Below are positions 1-8,305 of a stretch of 64,000 bases of DNA, one piece after another. Under the pieces are notes generated by a model that saw only the letters and a program-made list of their open reading frames with translations, ran no database searches and had not been told where the DNA came from. Both the position numbers and the translations under genes were made by a program. The stretch spans positions 2,170,001 through 2,234,000 of the forward strand of contig OY771913.1 of NCBI GenBank assembly GCA_963674975.1, written 5' to 3'. The number at the start of each line of letters is the position of its first letter. The first letter of the stretch is position 1. This stretch comes from UBA4781 sp963674975. GTDB taxonomy: Bacteria; Chloroflexota; Anaerolineae; Anaerolineales; Anaerolineaceae.

Positions 1-186
1 TGGCAGTCATTGACTGTCATCTCTGGCGGCTGATAACGGTGCCTGCCGTTTCCCATACTTGGTTGTTCCGTTCCGGGTCAAGCTCTCAGGTGGTTTTCAC
101 TGAATTTTCTCGTAGAAACCTCTCAGCCGCTGGATTTCTTTTCCTGTCGATCGATTCTTTCAGCTACTCGTCCTGATCGTTGCTGT
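1..186 (-). promoter_or_regulatory. T-box leader, 5' part, cut by window edge
   Basis: Read on the minus strand, this is the 5' half of a tRNA-sensing T-box leader. An AGGACGAGTAG box near the start matches the conserved base of stem I. A GCTGAGAGG segment fits the AG-rich distal part of stem I, and a CACCGTTATC element lies further on, similar to one in the serS leader at 44 kb. The antiterminator/terminator and the controlled gene, presumably an aminoacyl-tRNA synthetase or amino-acid gene, lie left of position 1. I could not assign the specifier codon with confidence. Confidence 0.7.
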
Positions 187-192
187 GGTTTA

Positions 193-221
193 TTTATACC
201 TTTTTTCTCTTGTTTACGCAA
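193..221 (-). promoter_or_regulatory. Promoter of the left-edge T-box leader
   Basis: On the minus strand TTGCGT (221-216) and TATAAA (198-193) are separated by 17 bases, which predicts a transcript start near 186, just before the stem I consensus. The agreement of promoter and leader start supports both calls. Confidence 0.55.
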
Positions 222-253
222 GGATTAGATGGAAAGTGAGTTAAAAGAAAGTA

Positions 254-311
254 CGGTCGGTTTAGAACTCGAACCTGCGACCTTTCGATGTCAACCCAAT
301 ACTCAAGCTAA
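254..311 (-). pseudogene. Decayed tRNA-Val copy lacking the 5' end
   Basis: This 58-base stretch matches the intact tRNA-Val at 1247-1320 from the TTAGCT of the D arm to the acceptor end. It keeps the TTGACAT anticodon loop (GAC) and a good T arm. About nine bases of the D loop are missing, and the acceptor reads ACCGACCG instead of ACCGCCCA. The 5' acceptor strand is absent and is replaced by the hairpin next to the VIT1 stop codon. It cannot fold as a tRNA. Its position downstream of VIT1, on the same strand as the intact tRNA, is discussed in the findings. Confidence 0.75.
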
Positions 312-312
312 T

Positions 313-339
313 GGATATACCTGCCTAGCAGGTGTATCC
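313..339 (-). terminator. Hairpin directly after the VIT1 stop codon
   Basis: Two 12-base arms (313-324 and 328-339) pair with one wobble around a CTA loop. The hairpin starts three bases after the stop of the VIT1 gene. No U-run follows, so it may protect the mRNA 3' end or be a weak terminator rather than a classic intrinsic one. Confidence 0.45.
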
Positions 340-341
340 GA

Positions 342-1151
342 TTATCCCGCAAGCGGTTTGAGAATGACTCCGATGAAATACGATACGGCTGCTGCCAGCC
401 CTCCCACGATCAGCATTTCAAGCCCGCTGACCAAAGGATTGCGCTTGGTAATAAAGTATTTTGCTGCTCCCAGACCAAACAATGAAAGCCCTGAAAGAAT
501 GATGGAGATCAGGAACATGGTGGACATGGAAAAATTTGTATGGAATAACGAATCGATCATATAGATGATCAGCGGCAGCAAGCCGAACAAAACAAAAGCA
601 CCGAAGGTGATCAATGCTGCGCTGAGAGGCTTTCGATCGTCTTTCAGCATACCCAGTTCTGTGACCATCATTTCATCCACCCAGCGCTTTTTGTCTTTGG
701 ATTGGATCTCTACTAATTTATCGGCATCTTCTTTTGAATAGCCTTTATTTTTATAGATGACCAGTAATTCTTTCTTTTCACCTTCGGGATAATTTTCGAC
801 TTCCCAGCTTTCACGTTCCCTTTCTTTCTGGTAATATTCTTTTTCGCTTTTCTGGGAAAGGAATGCGCCTATTCCCATTGAGATGCCGTCCCCGAGCAGA
901 TTTGCAGCACCCAGGATGAGCAGTACGCCTGAAGTCAGGCTGGCACCTGCCACACCACTCACTACTGCAAATACTGAAATAATTCCATCCAAACCGCCGT
1001 ATACCATATTGCCGATAAACTGAGATGACTCTGAACCATGTTCTTCAACAGCAGCTTCAATCGCCTTTTCGTCATGTGCACTTTTGCTGGCATTTAGATT
1101 TTTTTGTGCAAAGGCTTCTCTGGCTTGATCAAGACGTTTTGATATTCTCAT
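342..1151 (-). CDS. VIT1/CCC1 family iron/manganese transporter
   Basis: A 269-residue membrane protein of the VIT1/CCC1 family, which moves Fe2+ or Mn2+ across membranes. The family signature YGGLDGIISVFAVVSG lies in the first membrane helix (about 51-66). Five hydrophobic helices can be placed at about 45-68, 74-100, 175-199, 209-233 and 242-264. Between helices 2 and 3 is a long charged region (about 100-165) rich in Glu, the place where VIT proteins carry their cytosolic metal-binding domain. A GGAG site precedes the ATG. The gene stands alone between an intact tRNA-Val and a decayed tRNA-Val copy on the same strand. The ion transported cannot be told from sequence. Confidence 0.88.
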   Translation of the reverse strand: MRISKRLDQAREAFAQKNLNASKSAHDEKAIEAAVEEHGSESSQFIGNMVYGGLDGIISVFAVVSGVAGASLTSGVLLILGAANLLGDGISMGIGAFLSQKSEKEYYQKERERESWEVENYPEGEKKELLVIYKNKGYSKEDADKLVEIQSKDKKRWVDEMMVTELGMLKDDRKPLSAALITFGAFVLFGLLPLIIYMIDSLFHTNFSMSTMFLISIILSGLSLFGLGAAKYFITKRNPLVSGLEMLIVGGLAAAVSYFIGVILKPLAG

Positions 1152-1246
1152 TTTCTGCTCCGTGTGTGGGTATTGTTCTGATTATACTTTTCTCAGAAAA
1201 TTAAGTAAAAAGATAATTTAATATGATTGGGGATTAAAAGAAAATA

Positions 1247-1320
1247 TGGGCGGTATAGGACTCGAACCTACGACCTTTGCGATGTCAACGCAACGCTCTA
1301 ACCAACTGAGCTAACCGCCC
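1247..1320 (-). tRNA. tRNA-Val(GAC)
   Basis: A full cloverleaf is readable on the minus strand: acceptor GGGCGGT/ACCGCCC with discriminator A, D arm with GCTC/GAGC, anticodon loop TTGACAT giving anticodon GAC, and a T arm with GTTCGAGTC. The CCA end is not encoded. The VIT1 gene follows 95 bases downstream on the same strand. Confidence 0.96.
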
Positions 1321-1383
1321 AAGTGCATGCAATTATACAGGATGGATGAAAAAAGTGCAATAAATTACTAAAAAAAACTTTAT

Positions 1384-2181
1384 CTATTCGATCATCTGGC
1401 AGGAAGAAGCGTGTCCGTTCATTACCGAACATTCAGCCAGCGCGCCATCAAAATCCATCCCGACTAGAATCGATGAGATCATGTCGTCGAAGGTGATGAT
1501 GAATAGACGGTGGGGATTCTGGAAATTGATATTCAATTTGGTGTACCGCTTCAGCGCGCGCAGCTCCACCTCATCAAGCGTGGCAGGATCCACAGACTTT
1601 ATGTATTCCAGTTTTTCATCCAATGCGATGATCGGAGCCCGCAGATCTGCATTGAAATTGTTGTCCGCGGTGTATCCCGCTCCCCCAAAGAAAGCCAGCA
1701 GGAAGATCAGCGCAAAAGTCATACCGATAATGGTGCGAGAATTTCGCATGGAATCGTTCGTGTTCTCGAAGATCAAACCCGCGATGAACAAAAAAATGAC
1801 GGTCATGATGGTGGTAATGAATCGGCGCGCACTGATCGCATCGGGAGCTTGAAAGATGAACCTGTCTCCAATCTCAGGATATATCCAGCTGTAAAAAACA
1901 GGGACTATTTTAAAAGGGATGAGACTGGTTAAATAGGTGAAGAATACCGCCACGGTAACCCAGATCGCCATTCTCGCGAACATATTATTGATCTTCATGC
2001 TTAGCCAGCCAGCCAGACCCCCCACAACAGCACAGGGCAGAATGCCGAGTGCAAATTTCAGCCAGGGTAATACGGCATGGGCTTTTGCCAGCAGGAGCCC
2101 ATCATAACCCCAGCTTACGAGGGCAAAAACACACCCGCAGAGTATTCCTACGATCGTTTCTTGCTTAAATATGTTTTTCAT
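1384..2181 (-). CDS. Multi-pass membrane protein of unknown function
   Basis: 265 residues, not recognised. Four or five hydrophobic segments are visible (about 8-33, 39-63, 70-92, 120-140 and 150-172). A C-terminal soluble part of about 90 residues follows, containing a charged acidic stretch and ending in a region with three Cys (about 248-262). A GGAG site precedes the ATG. It lies 20 bases downstream of the DppC-type permease gene on the same strand, so it is probably cotranscribed with the permease pair. A link to transport is guesswork. Confidence 0.6.
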   Translation of the reverse strand: MKNIFKQETIVGILCGCVFALVSWGYDGLLLAKAHAVLPWLKFALGILPCAVVGGLAGWLSMKINNMFARMAIWVTVAVFFTYLTSLIPFKIVPVFYSWIYPEIGDRFIFQAPDAISARRFITTIMTVIFLFIAGLIFENTNDSMRNSRTIIGMTFALIFLLAFFGGAGYTADNNFNADLRAPIIALDEKLEYIKSVDPATLDEVELRALKRYTKLNINFQNPHRLFIITFDDMISSILVGMDFDGALAECSVMNGHASSCQMIE

Positions 2182-2201
2182 TCGTTCTCCATATAAATAT
2201 C

Positions 2202-3176
2202 TTAATACTTAATTCCATTTGCCTGTGGATTCATATAGACGTTAAGTTCATCGCCCAGCAGATTCCAGCTTATGCTGAAAAGAACCAGCATGAGTGTGAT
2301 AGGCAGATAGACCCACCAGTGGCTGAAAAGAGAACCTCCCGGTCCTATGATCCATTTGCTGCCGAGATACAGGATGGTCGCCCAGGTCGAATTACCTCCC
2401 ATTCCGATATAAGTGAAGGTAGCCTGAACGATAACCATACGCCCAATATCACGGGTTGCCAGAACTATGATGGGGGAAATGGCATTTGGAATGATGTGCC
2501 TCCAGATTGTGCGCCACCCGCGTACGCCAACGACTTTCGCGGCGTCGATATACTGCGTTTGCTTGATCTCCAGCACCTGCGTGTGGATAATGCGCGCATA
2601 CGGCATCCATGAGAAAAGCACCAGAGCCAGAAAGATCGGATTGGCATCGAGGATGATCTGCTGTATAAAGTTCGGTTCCACGACTTCACTGGTTCGGTAC
2701 ATAAAAACAGTATCCGGTGAGAGCAGTGCTTGCAGCTGTGTGAACAGGGCAACGGCGCAGATGGTGGGAAAACTGAGAAAAGCATCGGTGATGCGCATGA
2801 TGACATTATCGAAGTTTCCGCCAATATAAGCGCTCACTGTTCCAATGATCGTGCCGATCAATGCAGTCAGTAGGGCAGTTGAGAGCCCGAACAACAGTGA
2901 TTGGCGCGTTCCCCAGATGGTGGAATAATAGATATCATACGAGCGGTCAACGGTTCCAAGCAGTGCATCCGCGTTAGGCGCTTGCGGTTTGCGTGAAATT
3001 TCGGTACTGATCTGTTTGTAGAAAGATGGATTCTCAGGATCATCCTGTGGGGCAAGCAGAGGGGCAGCCAGGGCAATGATTATGAAAAAACTGCACAGCA
3101 GCAGGGACATCACTCTCTGCCAGCGGATTTTGATCTTCTTTTTTGTGGTGGTGATGGGGGCTGTTAGCTTAAGCAT
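2202..3176 (-). CDS. ABC transporter permease, DppC/OppC type
   Basis: Membrane subunit of a peptide/nickel-type ABC importer, about 324 residues. It has the N-terminal anchoring helix of the OppC type, a core of five further helices, and an EAA-like cytoplasmic loop containing DAAKVVGVRGWRTIWRH, which docks to the ATPase. The ORF can be extended upstream, but I chose the ATG at 3174-3176. It overlaps the stop of the upstream dppB-type gene by 8 bases, the usual coupling for this pair, and the extension lacks family similarity. No ATPase or binding protein gene is adjacent, so the substrate is unknown. Confidence 0.88.
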   Translation of the reverse strand: MLKLTAPITTTKKKIKIRWQRVMSLLLCSFFIIIALAAPLLAPQDDPENPSFYKQISTEISRKPQAPNADALLGTVDRSYDIYYSTIWGTRQSLLFGLSTALLTALIGTIIGTVSAYIGGNFDNVIMRITDAFLSFPTICAVALFTQLQALLSPDTVFMYRTSEVVEPNFIQQIILDANPIFLALVLFSWMPYARIIHTQVLEIKQTQYIDAAKVVGVRGWRTIWRHIIPNAISPIIVLATRDIGRMVIVQATFTYIGMGGNSTWATILYLGSKWIIGPGGSLFSHWWVYLPITLMLVLFSISWNLLGDELNVYMNPQANGIKY

Positions 3177-4236
3177 TTTCAATGGTCCCCTTTCTGGTGC
3201 GCGGTAGAAGTGCAGCTTGAAGTATATCCAGAACAAGCATCAATAAAAGCACAAGGATTACACAGTACACGCCAAAACCCAGCACGGCAGCCGCATCCGG
3301 CACAGAGGGTCCGAACATGCTGACCATTTCGGAAATACCATTGATATTGAAAATGCGCTCAACAACAAATACATTTGTGATCAACATGGCAGTGGTTAGA
3401 GCGCTGCTGTTGAGGGCGGGTCCGAGTGCGTTCTGGAAAGCATGATTCCAGACGATCTGCTTCTCAGATAAACCGCGTGCACGGGCAGCAGTGATATAGT
3501 CTTTGTTCAATTCCTCTATTGTCGCGTTGCGCGTGATCCTTCCCAGGGTTGCCCATTGCGCGATACAAAGGGTGAAAACCGGCATTGCCAGATGGCGGAA
3601 AGCATCCAGAGAAATGTCAGCACGGTTATTGAGAAATCCATCAAAAGTCATAAAACCTGTATAAGTTATAAAACTGGCAGATTTCGCGATGAGATTATTT
3701 TGGATGCTCAGCCTTTCGGGACCAAACCAGCCAAGATTGATGTAAAAGAAAGCCAGCAAAATGATCGATAAGATAAAATCAGGGATCGCTGATCCGGCAA
3801 ACGCAAAGAAGCGAAATAAGTAATCAGGTCCCTTTTCTTTTTTTTCAGCCGCATGGACCCCCGCGATCAATCCCAGCGGGATATACAGCAGCATGCAGTA
3901 GAAGAGCAGCTCCAGTGTTGCAGGAGTGCGGTTCAATATTTCAGGGAGCACATCGTTGTTGAGCACCGGGCTGTACCCCCAATCTCCCTGTAATATACCT
4001 GTAAGCCAGTAATAATATTGGGTGAGGTATGGCTCATCCAGATGATAGCGCTCAATGATCCGCTGTTTTGTGCGTTCCAGAATTTCAGGATTGCTCAGAA
4101 CTTTTGGTGAATCGGGCATATAAAGATCGATGCGCGTATCAACCGGTGTCAGCATGATGATCCCGTACAGCACCATGGTGATAATGATAAATGTGATCGG
4201 GATGGCTAAGATTCGCCGGAATAAAAATTTTCCCAA
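3169..4236 (-). CDS. ABC transporter permease, DppB/OppB type
   Basis: First membrane subunit of a peptide-type ABC importer, about 355 residues. The N-terminus GKFLFRRIL is typical of OppB/DppB. An insertion at about 45-110 contains the family's PYLTQYYYWLTGILQGDWGYS-like stretch, and an EAA-type loop with ARARGLSEKQIVWNHA follows. The start is set at a TTG (4236-4234) because GGAGG lies six bases upstream; the longer frame to 4263 has no ribosome binding site. Translation is coupled to the DppC-type gene by an 8-base overlap. The ATPase and solute-binding parts must be elsewhere or borrowed. Confidence 0.88.
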   Translation of the reverse strand: MGKFLFRRILAIPITFIIITMVLYGIIMLTPVDTRIDLYMPDSPKVLSNPEILERTKQRIIERYHLDEPYLTQYYYWLTGILQGDWGYSPVLNNDVLPEILNRTPATLELLFYCMLLYIPLGLIAGVHAAEKKEKGPDYLFRFFAFAGSAIPDFILSIILLAFFYINLGWFGPERLSIQNNLIAKSASFITYTGFMTFDGFLNNRADISLDAFRHLAMPVFTLCIAQWATLGRITRNATIEELNKDYITAARARGLSEKQIVWNHAFQNALGPALNSSALTTAMLITNVFVVERIFNINGISEMVSMFGPSVPDAAAVLGFGVYCVILVLLLMLVLDILQAALLPRTRKGTIENA

Positions 4237-4323
4237 AATGATCCTCCGCGATTTTCGGGACAAGATTGAATCTGTTCTACAATAAAGGATTCTTCCTGCC
4301 GTGTAAATTAGACAAATATACCA

Positions 4324-4740
4324 TTAAAGGTTCATCGACATAACTTCGATGTCTCTACGCAGCTCCCAGCCGATATGATCCCAAAAGGCAATTCCCATTT
4401 TATTATCAGCGATCACAAAAAGATGGCATTTCTGGATACCCATTTTCTTCAGCGCATCCAGACTGCTCTGCACCAGTTTTTTCCCGATACCGGTTTTACG
4501 ATAGGTTTCATCCACTGCCAGATGGTAGATGTAGCCGCGCCTGCCGTCTTCACCGCACAGGATGGTTCCGATCAGTTTTTTGCCATCAAAGGCAGCAAAG
4601 CATAACGTGCTGTTCTTTTTCAGGAATTTTTCTATTTCCTGTTTTTCATCTGCTGCGCTCAATCCCATTCCGGCGGTGCGTTTCCACAGATCAAGAGCCT
4701 GTTCGTAATCACCGATTTCCATTTTTCTGATGTTTGTCAT
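4324..4740 (-). CDS. GNAT family N-acetyltransferase
   Basis: 138 residues with the GNAT fold. An N-terminal IRKMEIGDYEQALDLWKRT opening leads to a central strand (CFAAFDGKKLIGTIL) and the acetyl-CoA loop RKTGIGKKLV (about 81-90, matching the R/QxxGxG/A motif A). The HLFVIADNKMGIAFWDHIGW end is typical of small ribosomal- or metabolite-acetylating GNATs. A GAGG site precedes the ATG. The substrate cannot be inferred. It lies upstream of the permease pair on the same strand with an 87-base gap, so cotranscription is uncertain. Confidence 0.85.
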   Translation of the reverse strand: MTNIRKMEIGDYEQALDLWKRTAGMGLSAADEKQEIEKFLKKNSTLCFAAFDGKKLIGTILCGEDGRRGYIYHLAVDETYRKTGIGKKLVQSSLDALKKMGIQKCHLFVIADNKMGIAFWDHIGWELRRDIEVMSMNL

Positions 4741-4849
4741 AAATTAACCTCTTCAAGATCAAAATTTTTTGAAATAAAGTGTTTGTTTTCTGGATTTTAA
4801 ACAACTCATGTTATAATTTCGCGGCACAATTGAATACTATTTTTAGCAA

Positions 4850-4937
<88 letters not shown>

Positions 4938-5045
4938 TCTTGTTTTAAATACTCGTTATAATGATACTCTGAATGAAACGGTTTGTTTAAATATAGATGA
5001 ATTCGTTTCCCCCGGACGGTCTGAAAAATATACAAAGAGGCGGAT

Positions 5046-5648
5046 ATGACCAAGAATATAGAACTTCCTGCACCACAAAAGGACCTTGATTTTCCATTGA
5101 TGAGAGCTCTGGAAATACGCCGTTCTATTAGAAAATGGGCGGATGATTCTCTTTCAGATCAGGAGTTATCGAATCTTTTATGGGCTGCCTGTGGAATTAC
5201 AAAGGAAGAAACAAAAAGCAGCAAGAGCAGAAGGACGGCTCCATCGGGCTGCAATTCACAATCCATAAAGGTTTATATTGCGCTTAAAAAAGGGCTCTTC
5301 CTCTATAATGAAAAACGGCATCAGTTGGTGCAGATCCTGTCGGAAGATATCAGAGAGCATATCGGAAGTCAAAAGATGCTGCATGCTGCTCCCGCTGCAC
5401 TTGTTTATGTTTCGGATTATTCAAAAATGAAGACATTTCTTTTCAGGAATGATGAGCAGAGATGGTTTCTTTCTGCACTGGATAATGGTTTCATCGGGCA
5501 GAATGTTTACCTGTACTGCGCGGCTGCAAAATTGGGCAGTGTTTTTATTGCTTTACTCGATCGAGAGAAACTTCATGAGATCATGGGTTTGGGGGAACGT
5601 GAAAAAGTTATTTGCGCCCAGATGGTGGGTAAGTTGCCCGGTGCGTGA
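5046..5648 (+). CDS. Nitroreductase family FMN oxidoreductase
   Basis: 200 residues of the nitroreductase fold, which uses FMN and NAD(P)H to reduce varied substrates. The N-terminal RRSIRKW motif (about 24-30) is the FMN-phosphate binding signature. RRTAPSGCNSQ (about 62-72) is the second flavin-contacting segment, and the C-terminal MVGKLPG resembles the usual closing strand. The form is that of small single-domain members such as the SagB/TdsD-like group, but no partner peptide genes are nearby. It follows tRNA-Ser and precedes a gene remnant. Confidence 0.82.
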   Translation: MTKNIELPAPQKDLDFPLMRALEIRRSIRKWADDSLSDQELSNLLWAACGITKEETKSSKSRRTAPSGCNSQSIKVYIALKKGLFLYNEKRHQLVQILSEDIREHIGSQKMLHAAPAALVYVSDYSKMKTFLFRNDEQRWFLSALDNGFIGQNVYLYCAAAKLGSVFIALLDREKLHEIMGLGEREKVICAQMVGKLPGA

Positions 5649-5664
5649 TCCTTGAATTGGCTGA

Positions 5665-5835
5665 GAAAATGCACAACCCGCACACCTGATTGAGGTCAAA
5701 GATGCGCAGACCGCGCAGCAGGTTCTTTCTCCGTTTGGATCTTTTTACATCATTTATGAAGGAAAGGTGATCGCGTACCATCCCATCAGCCATACCCGCT
5801 TTATGAATATCATGCAAAAAAATGTAAGCAATTAA
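5665..5835 (+). pseudogene. C-terminal remnant of a YoaP-like acetyltransferase
   Basis: An open stretch of 56 codons after an in-frame stop and without a start codon. It reads a recognisable C-terminus: LIEVKDAQTAQQVLSPFGSF, then IIYEGKVIAYHPISHTRF. This pattern (TPFGTF..YNGKFVTH.ISxxKF) is the tail domain found at the end of YoaP-type GNAT proteins. The rest of the gene is missing, so this is most likely the end of a deleted gene. The family name comes from memory of the motif and is moderately sure. Confidence 0.6.
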
Positions 5836-5853
5836 TTACTTGAAAATCTATAT

Positions 5854-5885
5854 AAAAAAAGCAGCCTCTTTCAAAAGGCTGCTTT
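5854..5885 (-). terminator. Intrinsic terminator of the NBR1-domain lipoprotein gene
   Basis: A ten-base perfect stem (5858-5867 with 5876-5885) around an 8-base loop. On the minus strand a run of seven U residues follows. It sits 25 bases after the stop of the lipoprotein gene. Confidence 0.85.
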
Positions 5886-5909
5886 CTAAATTCAATTACA
5901 ACTCTGATG

Positions 5910-6866
5910 TTATGGGTTGCATTGTCCATCCGAATTTTTCAATAAGAAGGTCTGGTGGTTTGGTCTGTCGATATAAACTGACATTTCAACGTCAACTTTT
6001 CCGCCAGGATTATTGGGGAAGACCATATTGTAATAAACAGTGTAAGTAGTGGCACTGGTAGCTGTAAAATCATCCGACGCAGAAGAAGTTGGTCCATTTA
6101 GGTCTGAGATCGTGAAGCTCACTGTTCCTGGACCATCGGTTTTAATATAGATCGGAATGTGATTCGCAGTTAATCCATCACAGGTGAGCCCGGTGAAGCT
6201 GCCCGGATAAGTCACACTGGTTACTGAAAAGGGTGCCTCAGTCGCGACTCCCACATAGATATTCACTGAGAATCGACCAACCAGCACGCCTGCGTCGGTC
6301 AGCAGATTCCAATAGCCGATATAGGTGCCGTCCACACTGGGAGCGGTCATTTTAATGCTGACTGATGTCATCATGCCGGGGGAAACGCTTTGCGTGAGAG
6401 GGAAGCTGTCGGCAGTGGCGCCCAGTTTTTCTCCACTTTCGAAGACCATATTGTAGCCGGTGCTCCAGGTGCAGGTGCCGCCGTTGCGGATCGACCATGT
6501 CTTGGTAAAGGAAGTTCCTCTGCCGATCACTGTACCATCAGGAATGGTTTCACTGACCAAGCCTGCGATCAGGCAGTTCGCCGGCAGCGACACCGATTGG
6601 ACGGTGGCTGTGGGAAGAGTTGAAGCAGTGCCGGGAGTGACAGTGGGGAGGGCATTGGTGGTTGCCGTAGGTGGGAGTGTTGGTGTCACCTGGGCAGCCT
6701 GTGTTTCTGACATGGCTTGCATGGTCTGCGCGATAGAAGTGGCGATGATGCTTTCGTTATCCACGGTTGCCGTTGGTTCTTCGCTTGGAGTGCCGCTGCA
6801 TGCGGTGAGAAAGAGCACTGCAAACAAGAATAGGCTTGTTACTTTAAAAATAGTTTGTTTACGCAT
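5910..6866 (-). CDS. Lipoprotein with NBR1-type Ig-like domain (paralog 1)
   Basis: 318 residues. A type II signal peptide ends in LTAC with Cys23 as lipidation site. A Thr/Pro-rich linker (about 30-93) precedes an Ig-like domain of the next-to-BRCA1 type (about 97-205), marked by FTKTWSIRNGGTCTWSTGY and the SVSPGMM...APSVDGTYIGYWNL strands. A second Ig-like domain (about 210-316) ends in DRPNHQTF. It is a surface-anchored protein, probably binding polymer or protein partners; the function is unknown. Two paralogs lie at 55061 and 56606. A strong terminator follows. It is divergent from the RNA methyltransferase gene. Confidence 0.85.
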   Translation of the reverse strand: MRKQTIFKVTSLFLFAVLFLTACSGTPSEEPTATVDNESIIATSIAQTMQAMSETQAAQVTPTLPPTATTNALPTVTPGTASTLPTATVQSVSLPANCLIAGLVSETIPDGTVIGRGTSFTKTWSIRNGGTCTWSTGYNMVFESGEKLGATADSFPLTQSVSPGMMTSVSIKMTAPSVDGTYIGYWNLLTDAGVLVGRFSVNIYVGVATEAPFSVTSVTYPGSFTGLTCDGLTANHIPIYIKTDGPGTVSFTISDLNGPTSSASDDFTATSATTYTVYYNMVFPNNPGGKVDVEMSVYIDRPNHQTFLLKNSDGQCNP

Positions 6867-6998
6867 TTTTCTATTTTATCCTACTTTATTTTTTCAAAGT
6901 GCATTATAAAGCCTTTTTTACCACTTTTTTGCGAATTTTTCCAATCCGATGGAAGGAGTTTAAGCGAACTGAACAAGAAAAAATCTTGCTCTTCGAGT

Positions 6999-8255
6999 AT
7001 GATTCTATCAATGAACGATCAACCAATTGTAAATGTGAGCATCGACCGGCTGGCATACGGCGGAGACGGGATCGCCAGGCTGCCGGATGGGCAGATGGTA
7101 TTCGTCCCGCAGGTCATTCCCGGTGAACAGGTATCCATCCGCATCATTGAGAAAAAGAATAAGTATGCACGGGGAGAGGTGGAAGAGATCATTGCTCCCT
7201 CCGATCAGCGTATCGCTGCACCCTGTGTCCATTTTGGCGTTTGCGGGGGATGCCACTACCAGCATATCCGTTATGATGAGCAGGTGGAGTATAAAAAGCA
7301 AATTCTGCTCGAGCAGCTGCGCCGCATCGGGCACCTCGATTTTGCGGGCGAGATCCAAGTTTTTCCTTCTGACCTGCCTTATGGATATCGCAATGTCATA
7401 CAGCTTCATCCCATGCGTGATGGAAAATTGGGTTTGATGAAACGTAATTCCAACGATGTATTTGCCCTGGAAACCTGTTTGCTGCCTGAACAGCTTATTC
7501 AAGACAGCTGGGGTTCACTGTTGATCGAAGAGCAAACCGGCATCACGCGCGTGGAACTGCGCCAGAACAGCGCAGAAGAATTGATGATCGTCCTCGAAGG
7601 TGAGGGTGGGGAGATCCCGGAGATCAGCATGGATCTGCCAGCCAGTGTGATCCACCGCTGTAAGAATGAAAATATCATACTGAGTGGAGAAGATGCGCTC
7701 ACGCTGTGGATAAAGGAAATTCCTTTCCATATTTCCGCAGGATCGTTCTTCCAGGTGAATGATGGGATGGCTGAAAAGCTGGTCTCTTTTGTAACATCTC
7801 AGGTCGAGAAAAAGTCTCCACATACGGCGATGGATTTGTATGCGGGGGTAGGATTATTTTCACGTTTTATGGCACCGCTGGTGCAGGAATTGATCGCTGT
7901 GGAGAGCAGCCCGCAAGCCTGCGATGATTTTGCGATCAATCTAGATGAATTTCAGCATGTTTCTTTATATGAGGGAGCCGCTGAAGAAGTGCTTCCGGAG
8001 TTGCAGGCGAAAGCGGAAATGGTGGTGTGCGATCCGCCGCGCGCCGGGCTGCAAGAGCAGGTGATCGAAGCGCTGGTGAACTGCGGGGTAGATACTCTGC
8101 TGTATGTTTCCTGTGATCCTGCTACACTGGCGCGGGATGTACAGCGGCTGTGTGAAATGGGGTATTCAGTGGAGAAGGTCGCCCTCTTTGATATGTTCCC
8201 GCAGACTTACCATTTTGAAACAGCTGCGGTTCTGCATGCTGCAGGAAAAGCATGA
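6999..8255 (+). CDS. RNA uracil-C5 methyltransferase, RumA/RlmD/TrmA family
   Basis: SAM-dependent enzyme methylating a uridine of 23S rRNA or tRNA at C5. With the start at 6999 there is an N-terminal TRAM domain (about 7-65). Four Cys of a likely [4Fe-4S] cluster follow (C76, C82, C85, C160), then SAM motif DLYAGVGLFS, the DPPRAG motif, and the catalytic Cys in VYVSCDPATLARD. An in-frame extension to 6855 exists, but it overlaps the promoter area of the divergent lipoprotein gene and shows no family similarity. ATGs at 6999 and 7011 are both possible, and neither has a strong ribosome binding site. Which RNA is modified cannot be decided. Confidence 0.88.
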   Translation: MILSMNDQPIVNVSIDRLAYGGDGIARLPDGQMVFVPQVIPGEQVSIRIIEKKNKYARGEVEEIIAPSDQRIAAPCVHFGVCGGCHYQHIRYDEQVEYKKQILLEQLRRIGHLDFAGEIQVFPSDLPYGYRNVIQLHPMRDGKLGLMKRNSNDVFALETCLLPEQLIQDSWGSLLIEEQTGITRVELRQNSAEELMIVLEGEGGEIPEISMDLPASVIHRCKNENIILSGEDALTLWIKEIPFHISAGSFFQVNDGMAEKLVSFVTSQVEKKSPHTAMDLYAGVGLFSRFMAPLVQELIAVESSPQACDDFAINLDEFQHVSLYEGAAEEVLPELQAKAEMVVCDPPRAGLQEQVIEALVNCGVDTLLYVSCDPATLARDVQRLCEMGYSVEKVALFDMFPQTYHFETAAVLHAAGKA

Positions 8256-8305
8256 AAGCAGGGAACTCTTTCCAAACGAATTATACTTTTTAAGAAGAGA
8301 TGAAT

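Noticed and set aside
229..564. 111-codon plus-strand frame at the left end
   Set aside because: It runs across the tRNA-Val fragment and the antisense of the VIT1 gene, has no ribosome site and shows no family similarity.
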